From CAZGLK01 sp964526375 (lineage in GTDB: Bacteria; Patescibacteriota; Minisyncoccia; JACQLN01), in the NCBI GenBank assembly GCA_964526375.1, contig CAZGLK010000037.1, positions 1 to 7,400 of the forward strand: DNA of 7,400 nt. The letters are read 5' to 3'. Under the pieces are notes generated by a model that made no database searches, had not been told where the DNA came from, and worked only from the letters and a program-made list of their open reading frames with translations. Positions within the stretch are counted from its first letter, which is position 1; every line of letters starts with the position of its first letter. Position numbers and translations under genes: made by a program. This document shows, piece after piece, positions 1 to 5,820 of this stretch.

Positions 1-33
1 CTTATCCTGTTGCATAACACCGCCCACATAATT

Positions 34-78
34 TCCGTGTCATAACCACGATCGTAAAAAAATGTTAAGATAGAAATC
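34..78. repeat. Degenerate copy of the ACGATCGT-centred palindromic repeat
   Basis: The 8-bp palindrome ACGATCGT at 48-55 is preceded by TCATAACC and followed by an A-run and then AATG..AGATAGAAAT. The two well-formed palindromes at 6497-6534 and 6561-6606 have the same core, with TCATTAAGCC before it and AATGATAGGAAAT after it in the first copy. The alignment here needs small gaps and the arms no longer pair, so this is at best a decayed relative. The rest of 1-167 shows no gene that I can support. Confidence 0.4.
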
Positions 79-167
79 CAAACAAAAGGTTACTCTGTGT
101 AATGGCCAAGCCCTTTTTATCACAATGGAGGTTCGACCTCGGGTTGGGGCTCTTCCGGTGTGGTTTG

Positions 168-204
168 AAAAAGAGACGCTCCGATTTTTAGTCGGAGCGC
201 GTTT
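168..204 (-). terminator. Bidirectional intrinsic terminator after the 142-residue ORF
   Basis: An 8-bp perfect stem, CGCTCCGA (177-184) with TCGGAGCG (192-199), has a 7-nt loop. On the minus strand it is followed by TCTC and then five T (172-168). On the plus strand it is followed by CG and TTTT. It starts 18-23 bases past the stop codon of the minus-strand gene 222-650, the usual place for its terminator. It could also stop plus-strand transcripts entering from the left. Confidence 0.8.
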
Positions 205-221
205 TGATAAAAAACCAGCGG

Positions 222-650
222 TTATAACTTATCCAGCCGGCGGCGCTGGATTATTTTGTTTACGAAGTCGGCGCTCGGTGAGTGCTGATCGGTTGGAAAT
301 ATCTGCAGCAAGCCGCCTCTGGATACCCGCCTGACTTCAAAATGAAGGTCAAACGGCTGATCATCCGGTTCCACCAAAACAAAGTTGGCAACCACCTGGC
401 CCTCATAAGCTTGCCAGGCGGTGCCGCGTTTGCCCGACTGGGCAAATTTGGCTACGATTCTGGAGTCGTGCGGCCAGCGGTTTGGATGGACAGAGGCCCA
501 TATTTTACCGCCGGTTAGATTTTTGTAATCCATCCGAAAGCCGGTATTGTTTTCATCCCAGTCTTCCAGTTCACCCACCAGCAACTGGTCTAGGCTGTAA
601 ACGAGCCTGCAGGCGGCTTGGGTGATGGCTTCAATCTTGATCTCATTCAT
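222..650 (-). CDS. Hypothetical protein, 142 residues
   Basis: I do not recognise this protein. It is soluble and of mixed charge, with no signal peptide, membrane segment or cysteine-rich motif. Residues about 45-115 look like alternating beta strands (KIWASVHP, QVVANFVLVEP, LHFEVRRVS), and the C-terminus is basic (QRRRLDKL). I chose the ATG at 650 because AGAAAGGAG lies 6 nt upstream of it. Another ATG at 656 sits directly against the GGAG, and an ATG at 692 is upstream of that site and overlaps the likely -10 box, so both are less suitable. The gene stands alone: it has its own promoter (711-683), a leader of about 26 nt, a ribosome binding site and a terminator at 199-168. It is transcribed divergently from proS. 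That it is a real gene is well supported; its function is unknown. Confidence 0.8.
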   Translation of the reverse strand: MNEIKIEAITQAACRLVYSLDQLLVGELEDWDENNTGFRMDYKNLTGGKIWASVHPNRWPHDSRIVAKFAQSGKRGTAWQAYEGQVVANFVLVEPDDQPFDLHFEVRRVSRGGLLQIFPTDQHSPSADFVNKIIQRRRLDKL

Positions 651-682
651 ACCCATCTCCTTTCTAAAAAGAACACAAAGCC

Positions 683-711
683 AGGATAGCACAGACTTAC
701 CTGTGTGTAAA
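683..711 (-). promoter_or_regulatory. Sigma-70-type promoter for the 142-residue ORF
   Basis: On the minus strand, -35 TTTACA (711-706, five of six consensus bases) and -10 TATCCT (688-683, four of six) are separated by exactly 17 bp. The predicted start is near 676, about 26 nt before the ATG at 650. The spacer contains the small inverted repeat CACAG..CTGTG (705-690), which could be an operator, though it is short enough to be chance. Confidence 0.65.
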
Positions 712-716
712 ATTTC

Positions 717-746
717 TTGCTAAGAATGTTGATGGGGTGCTAAGAT
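717..746 (+). promoter_or_regulatory. Candidate extended -10 promoter for proS
   Basis: TTGCTA (717-722) is followed by 18 bp and TAAGAT (741-746). TG at 738-739 makes an extended -10 element. Both hexamers match consensus at four of six positions. The nonamer TGCTAAGAT recurs upstream of the thioredoxin-fold gene (4307-4315), which supports it as this genome's -10 signal. It lies back to back with the promoter at 711-683, so the two genes are probably divergent. The transcript would have a leader of about 95 nt containing the long hairpin 762-843. Confidence 0.5.
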
Positions 747-761
747 TGAATACTTGATAAC

Positions 762-843
762 TTTACGAAATACGAATAGCTACGAATATACGAAAAGATC
801 TGATGACGGATTCGTATATTCGTAATGATTGGTATTTCGTAAA
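762..843. repeat. Long inverted repeat in the proS leader
   Basis: The outer arms TTTACGAAATAC (762-773) and GTATTTCGTAAA (832-843) pair perfectly over 12 bp. The inner arms TACGAATATACGAA (781-794) and TTCGTATATTCGTA (811-824) pair perfectly over 14 bp. A symmetric 7+7 nt internal loop lies between them, and the terminal loop is 16 nt. The arms are made of an iterated TACGAA-like word. The element ends three bases before the proS ATG and no ribosome binding site lies between, so in RNA it would form a large hairpin abutting the start codon. Confidence 0.85.
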
Positions 844-846
844 AAC

Positions 847-2097
847 ATGCGTTACTCTCAACTCTTCGGCAAAACTTTACGCCAAGCCCCCAAAGACGAA
901 ACCGCTCTAAACGCCCAACTACTCCAGAGAGGCGGTTTTGTAGATAAGCTCATGGCCGGTTCTTACACCTTTTTGCCCTTGGGCTGGCGGGTGGAGCAAA
1001 AGATTGAACAGATTGTGCGTGAGGAAATGAATGCTATTGGCGGCCAGGAGGTTTTGATGCCGCTGGTGCATCCCAAAGAAATTTGGAATGAAACCGGCCG
1101 CTGGAGCGACCCGCGGGTTAAGGAAATAATGTATCAGTTTAAAACCGAGGCTGGCCGGGAATACGGCTTGTCGTTTACTCACGAAGAGATAGTTTTGGAT
1201 CTGGTTAGAAAGAATACCGTCAGTCACAAAAATCTGCCCATCAAGCTGTATCATTTTTCCACCAAGTTTAGAAACGAAACCCGGGTTAAGTCGGGCTTGC
1301 TGCGCGGCCGCGAATTTATTATGAAAGACCTTTACAGCCTCCATGCCACCCAAGATAGTCTGGACGAATTTTACTGGCAGGTTAAAGACGCCTACCTAAA
1401 AATTTTTGATCGAATTGGTCTTAAAAATGTTAAGGTAGTGGAAGCGGCTGGCGGAGTGTTTACCGCCGGCAACACCCATGAGTTTCAGGTGCTTAATCCC
1501 ATTGGTGAAGATATCGTTTATGTGTGCAGCCGGTGCGATTGGGCCCAGAATAAAGAAATTTTCTCCGGTGGCGACAGCGGTGGCAAGTGTCCTCAATGCT
1601 CGGCCGGCGTTAAAGAAGCCAGCTCCATAGAGGTTGGCAACATTTTCAGGTTCGGCACTAGTTATTCCGAAAAAATGAAGGTTAACTTTACCGATGCTGA
1701 CGGTTCGTTAAAACCGTTGTTTTTGGGCAGTTACGGCATAGGCGTTAGCCGGTTGATGGGAGTGTTAGCCGAAATTTTTAACGATGAGCAAGGACTTGTT
1801 TGGCCCCGGACGGTGGCGCCGTACTTAATCCATTTGATCTCGCTGGGTGAAGCTGGCCCAGAGGGCGAGCGTTTGTACAATCAGCTAAACTCGGCCGGAT
1901 TAGAGGTTTTGTGGGATGATCGCGATGAATCGGCCGGCGTTAAACTGGCCGATGCCGATTTGATCGGCCTGCCTTACCGCCTGGTGGTTAGTGATAAGAG
2001 TTTAGAGAAAAAGAGTGTGGAGGTGAAGGCACGCGGCAGTGAGCAGGTGGAGATGATAGGACTGGATGAGGCGGTGAAATGGGCTAAACATCTTTGA
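847..2097 (+). CDS. proS: Prolyl-tRNA synthetase, short form without editing insertion
   Basis: Class II aminoacyl-tRNA synthetase that activates proline with ATP and charges tRNA-Pro in the cytoplasm. Visible features are the N-terminal MRYSQLFGKTLRQAPKDE, the motif 1 region with GGQEVLMPLVHP (residues 65-76), THEE (111-114), motif 2 FRNETR..GREFIMKD (141-161, with R142 and R155) and motif 3 GSYGIGVSR (294-302). A C-terminal anticodon-binding domain follows from about 320 to 410. At 416 residues it is much shorter than the E. coli-type enzyme (about 570). Between motifs 2 and 3, where the INS editing domain would sit, there is only a short segment with C227, C230, C248 and C251 arranged like a zinc ribbon. 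I chose the ATG at 847 because the protein family begins there. The in-frame TTG at 829 lies inside the inverted repeat 762-843. There is no Shine-Dalgarno site. Editing of mischarged Ala-tRNA-Pro would need another protein (inference). Confidence 0.95.
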   Translation: MRYSQLFGKTLRQAPKDETALNAQLLQRGGFVDKLMAGSYTFLPLGWRVEQKIEQIVREEMNAIGGQEVLMPLVHPKEIWNETGRWSDPRVKEIMYQFKTEAGREYGLSFTHEEIVLDLVRKNTVSHKNLPIKLYHFSTKFRNETRVKSGLLRGREFIMKDLYSLHATQDSLDEFYWQVKDAYLKIFDRIGLKNVKVVEAAGGVFTAGNTHEFQVLNPIGEDIVYVCSRCDWAQNKEIFSGGDSGGKCPQCSAGVKEASSIEVGNIFRFGTSYSEKMKVNFTDADGSLKPLFLGSYGIGVSRLMGVLAEIFNDEQGLVWPRTVAPYLIHLISLGEAGPEGERLYNQLNSAGLEVLWDDRDESAGVKLADADLIGLPYRLVVSDKSLEKKSVEVKARGSEQVEMIGLDEAVKWAKHL

Positions 2098-2232
2098 AAT
2101 CCAAAACTCAAAATCCTAAATCCTAAACAAATTCAAAATCCAAATGTTCTAAATTCCAAAAGTTTTGAGTTTTGAATTTTGGTCATTGGGATTTGTTTAG
2201 GATTTAGATATTGGGATTTAGGATTTGTTTCC
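2098..2232. repeat. AT-rich inverted-repeat spacer between proS and mreB
   Basis: The whole 135-bp gap is built from short iterated words (AATCC, TAAATCC, TTCAAAATCC on the left; GGATTT, TTTAGG, TTTTGAATTTTGG on the right). The best pair is CTAAATCCTAAACAAAT (2116-2132) with its perfect 17-bp complement at 2191-2207. Further partial pairing flanks it (AAAACTCAAAAT-like against GAGTTTTGAATTTTG). It reaches the mreB ATG. The only ribosome-binding-like bases before mreB, AGGA at 2220-2223, lie inside this repeat. Confidence 0.8.
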
Positions 2233-3294
2233 ATGTATTTATTGAAGAGAGTCTTCAGTCGTTTTTCCAAAGACATCGGCGTGGATTTAGGCACGGTTAA
2301 CACTCTGGTTTATGTACGCGGCCGGGGTATTGTTATAAATGAGCCGTCTATTGTGGCCATAAACCGCAAAACCGGTCAGGTGCTGGCGGTGGGCCGCGAG
2401 GCCCAAAAAATGGTCGGGCGCACGCCGGGGCATATTGCGGCGGTTGAGCCCTTGGTGGACGGCGTTATATCCGACTTTGAAGTAACTGAACAGTTGCTGC
2501 GTTATTTTTTTCAAAAAATACACGGTGATGGGTTTTATGTTCTGCCTCGGCCGAGGGTGGTTATAGGCATCCCTTCGGGGGTAACCGAGGTGGAAAGACG
2601 AGCTGTGGAAGAAGCGGCCCGCAGCGCCGGAGCCAGAGAAGTGTTGCTGATTGAGGAGCCCATGGCGGCGGCTTTGGGAGCCCGCCTGCCGGTGCAGGAA
2701 GCTTTGGGTAATTTGGTGGTGGATATCGGCGGCGGCACCACCGAGGTGGCGGTTATCTCTTTGGGCGGTATTGTGGCTGTGCGTAGTTTGAAAATAGCCG
2801 GCAATAAGTTGAATGAAGATATTACCCAAATGGCCCGCGAAGAGTATAATCTGCTTTTAGGCCCGCGCACCGCCGAGGACGTTAAAATAGCCGTGGCTAG
2901 TGCTGTGGATTTAAACGAGAAATTGGAAACCACGGTCCGCGGCCGTGATCTGATAACTGGTTTGCCCAAAGAAGTAACCATTACCTCCAAGGAAGTAAAA
3001 AAAGCCATAGCCCGCTCGGTTAAGGTGCTGGCCGATGCCGTTAGGGAGATTGTAGAGCAGACCCCACCCGAACTTTTGGGTGACATTATGAAACGGGGCG
3101 TGGTGCTGGCCGGCGGCAGCAGCTTGCTGCGGGGCATAGATGAGGTGATTAGCAAGGAAACTGGTATGGCTGTTAAGATTGCTGACGATCCATTAACTAC
3201 TGTGGCGCGGGGCACGGGGATAGTGCTGGAGGATACCGAGAAATATCAGGAATTATTGGCGAGTAGGGAATATGTTACTACTCCGAAGGAGTAG
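2233..3294 (+). CDS. mreB: Rod-shape actin homologue MreB
   Basis: Bacterial actin that polymerises on the inner face of the membrane and guides lateral cell-wall synthesis. Of 353 residues, the actin-fold nucleotide motifs are all visible: phosphate-1 loop DIGVDLGTVNT (14-24), IGIPSGVTEVERRAV (111-125), phosphate-2 loop DIGGGTTE (164-171), and the adenosine motif with LAGGSSLLRG (292-301). The length is typical. The N-terminus MYLLKRVFSRF is hydrophobic and basic and could be a membrane-binding helix, as known for MreB. I chose the ATG at 2233 because upstream in-frame codons from 2179 translate the inverted-repeat spacer. mreC follows after another inverted-repeat spacer. The order mreB-mreC is standard, but mreD, pbp2 and rodA are not in the window. 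Confidence 0.96.
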   Translation: MYLLKRVFSRFSKDIGVDLGTVNTLVYVRGRGIVINEPSIVAINRKTGQVLAVGREAQKMVGRTPGHIAAVEPLVDGVISDFEVTEQLLRYFFQKIHGDGFYVLPRPRVVIGIPSGVTEVERRAVEEAARSAGAREVLLIEEPMAAALGARLPVQEALGNLVVDIGGGTTEVAVISLGGIVAVRSLKIAGNKLNEDITQMAREEYNLLLGPRTAEDVKIAVASAVDLNEKLETTVRGRDLITGLPKEVTITSKEVKKAIARSVKVLADAVREIVEQTPPELLGDIMKRGVVLAGGSSLLRGIDEVISKETGMAVKIADDPLTTVARGTGIVLEDTEKYQELLASREYVTTPKE

Positions 3295-3299
3295 AATGT

Positions 3300-3420
3300 C
3301 CAATATCAAAACTCAAATATCAAATCAAATCCAAAGCTCCAATGTCAAGACTTTTGAAATTTGGATTTTGACATTTATTTGTCATTTGAATTTTGTCATT
3401 TGAGTTTTAATAGTTGATAG
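3300..3420. repeat. AT-rich inverted-repeat spacer between mreB and mreC
   Basis: The gap between mreB and mreC folds on itself. AAAACTCAAAT (3308-3318) pairs perfectly with ATTTGAGTTTT (3398-3408), TATCA (3304-3308) with TGATA (3415-3419), and inner AATGTCAA with TTGACATT. It is made of iterated CAAAT, ATCAAAT and GTCATTTG-like words. It ends one base before the mreC GTG codon. It has the same architecture as the spacers at 762-843 and 2098-2232 but different word content. Confidence 0.75.
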
Positions 3421-4239
3421 GTGTTTAAATGGCAGAAAGTGTTTCTCGTAATGTGTGTGTCTTTAGCTCTTTTCTTTTTAGACCGGGCCCAGTTTTTTGA
3501 TTCCAGCATCAATTTAGTAAACCGCTTGGCGGTCAAACCAGTAACCAGTTTGACGATAACCGCGGCCGACAAGCTGAAATTTATTTTCAAGGGCGTGTTT
3601 ACTGTTAGGAATTTGGTGAAAGAAAACTGGGTCTTAAAAAACGAGCGCGATTTTTTTAGGGCCGAATCCATTAAACTTCAGCAGGTGGCTGAGGAGAATG
3701 AATTTCTGCGCCAGGCGCTTAGTTTAGAAAGCAAAGAGAGCCGGCGGCCGGTGGTGGCCAATATCTTGGCCTACGACCCTTTTCAGGCCAGCGATTTTTT
3801 TACTTTGGACAAGGGTGCCCGGCAGGGTGTGAGAGTAAACGATCCCGTGGTGCTGGGCGGCTCCTCGGCTACGCTTGGGGCGGGCAATATCTTGGTGGGG
3901 CGAGTGAAAGAAGTGGGTGATAAAGACAGCCGGGTGCTGTTGGTGAGTTCGTCTCAAAGTCGCATCACCGCGTCTTCTCGGGCGGTTAAAACCTTGGGTG
4001 TGGTTACCGGATCGGCCAGTGGGGCTTTAACTTTGGATTTGGTTTTAAAGGATATTGAACTGGCGGCTGGCCAGATTCTGCTGACCTCGGGCCTGGATGG
4101 CATATTTCCGGCCGGGCTGTTGATAGGCGAGGTCGAGCGTATTTTTGGCGGCGATGGTTCTTCATTTAAAAAGGCCTTGGTGCGGCCGTTCTTTAGCCCC
4201 CGCGACCTAAAACAGGTTTTTGTGTTAATTTCTCCGTAG
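3421..4239 (+). CDS. mreC: Rod-shape-determining protein MreC
   Basis: Bitopic membrane protein that couples the MreB cytoskeleton to the cell-wall elongation enzymes outside the membrane. The 272-residue protein has a short cytoplasmic tail (MFKWQK), one membrane helix (about residues 7-20, VFLVMCVSLALFFL) and a likely coiled coil (about 64-108, rich in KNERD, AEEN and LRQAL). A beta-rich MreC domain follows from about 115, including GNILVGRVKEV and LLTSGLDGIFPAGLLIGEV, the most recognisable family stretch. I chose the GTG at 3421 because an in-frame stop is directly upstream and the codon gives a sensible N-terminus. The next start, ATG at residue 11, would cut into the membrane helix. Only weak GATAGG precedes it. 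mreD does not follow; a strong hairpin does. Confidence 0.92.
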   Translation: MFKWQKVFLVMCVSLALFFLDRAQFFDSSINLVNRLAVKPVTSLTITAADKLKFIFKGVFTVRNLVKENWVLKNERDFFRAESIKLQQVAEENEFLRQALSLESKESRRPVVANILAYDPFQASDFFTLDKGARQGVRVNDPVVLGGSSATLGAGNILVGRVKEVGDKDSRVLLVSSSQSRITASSRAVKTLGVVTGSASGALTLDLVLKDIELAAGQILLTSGLDGIFPAGLLIGEVERIFGGDGSSFKKALVRPFFSPRDLKQVFVLISP

Positions 4240-4245
4240 TTATTA

Positions 4246-4279
4246 CAAGGCTTGGCCTCCTTTGGGAGGCCAAGCCTTG
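4246..4279 (+). terminator. 15-bp hairpin after mreC, terminator-like but without a T tract
   Basis: CAAGGCTTGGCCTCC (4246-4260) pairs perfectly with GGAGGCCAAGCCTTG (4265-4279) around a TTTG loop, 6 bp after the mreC stop. No run of T follows on either strand, so a textbook intrinsic terminator is not met. It may stabilise the 3' end, pause RNA polymerase, or be a protein-binding palindrome. It marks the boundary between the mreBC block and the next genes. Confidence 0.6.
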
Positions 4280-4286
4280 GCTAAAT

Positions 4287-4315
4287 TTGCGCGGATTATT
4301 TTTATCTGCTAAGAT
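4287..4315 (+). promoter_or_regulatory. Candidate extended -10 promoter for the thioredoxin-fold gene
   Basis: TTGCGC (4287-4292), 17 bp, then TAAGAT (4310-4315) with TG at 4307-4308. The nonamer TGCTAAGAT is identical to the one upstream of proS. The -35 is weak (three of six) but the extended -10 may compensate. The predicted start near 4322 leaves a leader of about 28 nt without a ribosome binding site. An alternative -10, TATATT at 4337-4342, would give a nearly leaderless transcript. Confidence 0.45.
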
Positions 4316-4349
4316 TTGGTAGATTAGTCGTCTAAATATATTTAATTAT

Positions 4350-5033
4350 ATGGAACCTTCAGAAACAAACAACGAAACCCCTAAGCCGGGTCCTTATTTA
4401 ATTCCTCTGTCCATTGTGGCGGCCGGCGGCTTGATAGCCGCGGCGGTCTGGTTTCAAAGCGGCCGCAAGGTAGACACCACCGCCCAAGTTGGCCCCAAGC
4501 CGGTGAAAGTGGAAGTAGGCAGTTTGCCGGTATTGGGAGAGGCCAATGCCAAAGTGGCGGTGATTGAATTTGGCGATTATCAATGCCCGTTTTGCGAGCG
4601 GTTTTTTCAGCAGGTTGAGCCCATGATTCGTGAGCAGTATGTAAAAACGGGCAAAGTAAAAATGGCTTGGCGCGACTTTGCTTTTTTGGGGCCGGAGTCT
4701 TTTTGGGCGGCCGAGTCGGCTCGTTGCGCCAACGATCAGGGCAAGTTTTGGCAATACCATGACTTGTTGTTTAACCGCCAGCAGGGTGAAAACCAAGGGG
4801 CGTTTAACAAAGACAAGTTAAAAGGTTTTGCGGGCGAGCTGGGTTTGAATCAGGCCGAGTTTGATGCCTGCCTGGACGGCGGCAAATATACTCAAGCGGT
4901 TAAAGACGATACCGATGCCGGCCGCGCGTCGGGAGTTGAGGGTACTCCAGCTACTTTTGTGAACGGCGAGTTGATTGGGGGTGCCCAGCCGTTTAGCGTG
5001 TTTCAGGGGGTGATTGAAAAATATTTGAAATAA
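4350..5033 (+). CDS. Membrane-anchored DsbA-family thiol oxidoreductase (thioredoxin fold)
   Basis: Probable disulfide oxidoreductase or isomerase acting outside the cytoplasmic membrane. Of 227 residues, 1-15 are polar and cytoplasmic, and about 16-35 (YLIPLSIVAAGGLIAAAVWF) form an uncleaved signal anchor. A linker runs to about 58 and the DsbA-like domain (Thioredoxin_4 type) to the end. The active site is C79-P-F-C82 in FGDYQCPFCERF, and the cis-proline is P200 in GVEGTPATFVNG. Two further cysteines, C126 (SARCAND) and C174 (DACLDGG), lie in the helical insertion and could form a structural or regulatory disulfide, as known in some members. The ATG at 4350 is the only start that keeps the anchor; no Shine-Dalgarno site precedes it. 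The DUF3105 gene follows and may be its partner. No DsbB or VKOR reoxidant is in the window. The exact family member (DsbA, DsbG or BdbD-like) cannot be decided here. Confidence 0.9.
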   Translation: MEPSETNNETPKPGPYLIPLSIVAAGGLIAAAVWFQSGRKVDTTAQVGPKPVKVEVGSLPVLGEANAKVAVIEFGDYQCPFCERFFQQVEPMIREQYVKTGKVKMAWRDFAFLGPESFWAAESARCANDQGKFWQYHDLLFNRQQGENQGAFNKDKLKGFAGELGLNQAEFDACLDGGKYTQAVKDDTDAGRASGVEGTPATFVNGELIGGAQPFSVFQGVIEKYLK

Positions 5034-5047
5034 CGCGATCCTAAAAA

Positions 5048-5116
5048 TCCGAATACATCCGAATGACCCGAATGAATTTTTTCGGGACATTCGGGTAGAG
5101 TTTGGGTGTTTCGGGT
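5048..5116. repeat. Inverted-repeat spacer before the DUF3105 gene
   Basis: ACCCGAATG (5066-5074) pairs perfectly with CATTCGGGT (5088-5096) around a 13-nt loop. A nested CCCGAA (5067-5072) with TTCGGG (5081-5086) is possible. The flanks repeat the same words (ATCCGAAT twice upstream, TTTCGGGT downstream). The design is the same as the other gene-junction repeats, but the word is CCGAAT. It ends 12 bases before the GTG start of the next gene. Confidence 0.75.
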
Positions 5117-5128
5117 CGGTGGTTAATC

Positions 5129-5776
5129 GTGGATGATCAACCAATAATTCAACAACCCAAGGAGTTAGAACCGGCCGAGCCGTCGGCTTTGACCAAAAAA
5201 GAGCGCCGCGAGGCGCGGCGGCGGGAGCGGGAACAGCAGATATCATCGGCGGGTCGGTCGCGCCGATGGAGGAGATTTTTTAGTGTCATTGTCATAGTCA
5301 TTGTTATAGTCGCCGCCAGCTGGGGCATGGTCTTTTGGCTGAAAGGCCGCGACACCACGCTGCCGGGTGAGGCGATTCCGATTCAACCCGCCCTTCACAT
5401 TCAGCCGGATGAGCCGTTGCCGGGATTGTATCTTTCTAATCCGCCGGTCTCGGGCTGGCATTATGGCCAGACCGTTGAGTGGGGTATTTACGACAAAGAA
5501 CTGGTTGATCAGAATGTGATTCACAATCTGGAGCACGGCGGCATATGGATTTCTTACAAGCCCAGTATTATTCCTCCAGATGTGTTGGAGAATCTTAAAC
5601 GGGTGGCTGGTCGGTATAAAAGTAAGGTTGTTTTGGCCCCTCGTGAGGCCAACAACGATATGATTGCTCTGGCCGCCTGGGGGCGGTTGGATAAGTTTGA
5701 TTATTTTGACGAGGCCCGCATTATAAAATTCATCAAAGCCCTAAAAAACAAAGGCCCCGAGTTTGTGCCTGATTAG
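5129..5776 (+). CDS. Membrane-anchored DUF3105 protein
   Basis: The 215-residue protein has a highly charged cytoplasmic N-terminus (about 20-49, TKKERREARRREREQQ..RSRRWRR), one membrane helix (50-71, FFSVIVIVIV..WGMVFWL) and an extracytoplasmic DUF3105 domain. The domain hallmarks are NPPVSGWHYG (104-113), GIYD (119-122) and HNLEHGG (132-138), with conserved histidines H111, H132 and H136 that could bind a metal (inference). The biochemical function of DUF3105 is not known to me. I chose the GTG at 5129 because earlier in-frame codons from TTG 5102 translate the inverted repeat 5048-5116. Weak GGTGG lies 6 nt upstream. The preceding gene encodes a DsbA-like protein with the same topology, so the two probably act together in envelope redox or metalloprotein maturation. 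The alternating Val-Ile codons (GTCATTGTCATAGT) form a small low-complexity run. Confidence 0.85.
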   Translation: MDDQPIIQQPKELEPAEPSALTKKERREARRREREQQISSAGRSRRWRRFFSVIVIVIVIVAASWGMVFWLKGRDTTLPGEAIPIQPALHIQPDEPLPGLYLSNPPVSGWHYGQTVEWGIYDKELVDQNVIHNLEHGGIWISYKPSIIPPDVLENLKRVAGRYKSKVVLAPREANNDMIALAAWGRLDKFDYFDEARIIKFIKALKNKGPEFVPD

Positions 5777-5780
5777 GCGC

Positions 5781-5813
5781 TGTTCAACAATGTTCAACAT
5801 TCGGTGTTGAACA
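5781..5813. promoter_or_regulatory. Stem-loop and phased 9-mer cluster upstream of hicB
   Basis: TGTTCAACA occurs twice as a direct repeat with a 10-bp step (5781-5789, 5791-5799) and once inverted as TGTTGAACA (5805-5813). The last two make a perfect 9-bp stem with loop TTCGG. The element ends 7 bases before the hicB ATG. The position and symmetry fit an autoregulatory operator or an mRNA leader hairpin. A very weak promoter (TTGTGC 5763-5768, N17, AACAAT 5786-5791) would place its -10 inside the cluster. Related stem-loops lie at 6372-6394 and 6419-6441. Confidence 0.6.
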
Positions 5814-5820
5814 CACCCAT

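Noticed and set aside
128..140. GAGGTTCGACCTC resembling a tRNA T arm
   Set aside because: It is a perfect small hairpin, but no acceptor, D or anticodon arm surrounds it and the 7-nt T-loop geometry is not met.
762..843. T-box or riboswitch in the proS leader
   Set aside because: Only a simple interrupted hairpin is present; no specifier loop, conserved T-box sequence, antiterminator or T tract is visible.
829..846. TTG start six codons upstream for proS
   Set aside because: It would place the arm of the inverted repeat in the protein; the conserved ProRS N-terminus begins at the ATG at 847.
2179..2232. Longer N-terminus for MreB (18 residues)
   Set aside because: These codons translate the AT-rich inverted-repeat spacer, and MreB families begin near the ATG at 2233.
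2287..3215. Minus-strand reading frames opposite mreB
   Set aside because: They are shadows of a strongly conserved plus-strand gene, with no ribosome binding sites or recognisable domains.
2098..3420. CRISPR-like repetition in the AT-rich spacers
   Set aside because: The words are short, variable and arranged as inverted repeats, with no regular repeat-spacer spacing and no cas genes.
5102..5128. TTG start for the DUF3105 gene
   Set aside because: The nine extra codons lie mostly in the inverted repeat; GTG at 5129 gives the usual charged N-terminus.
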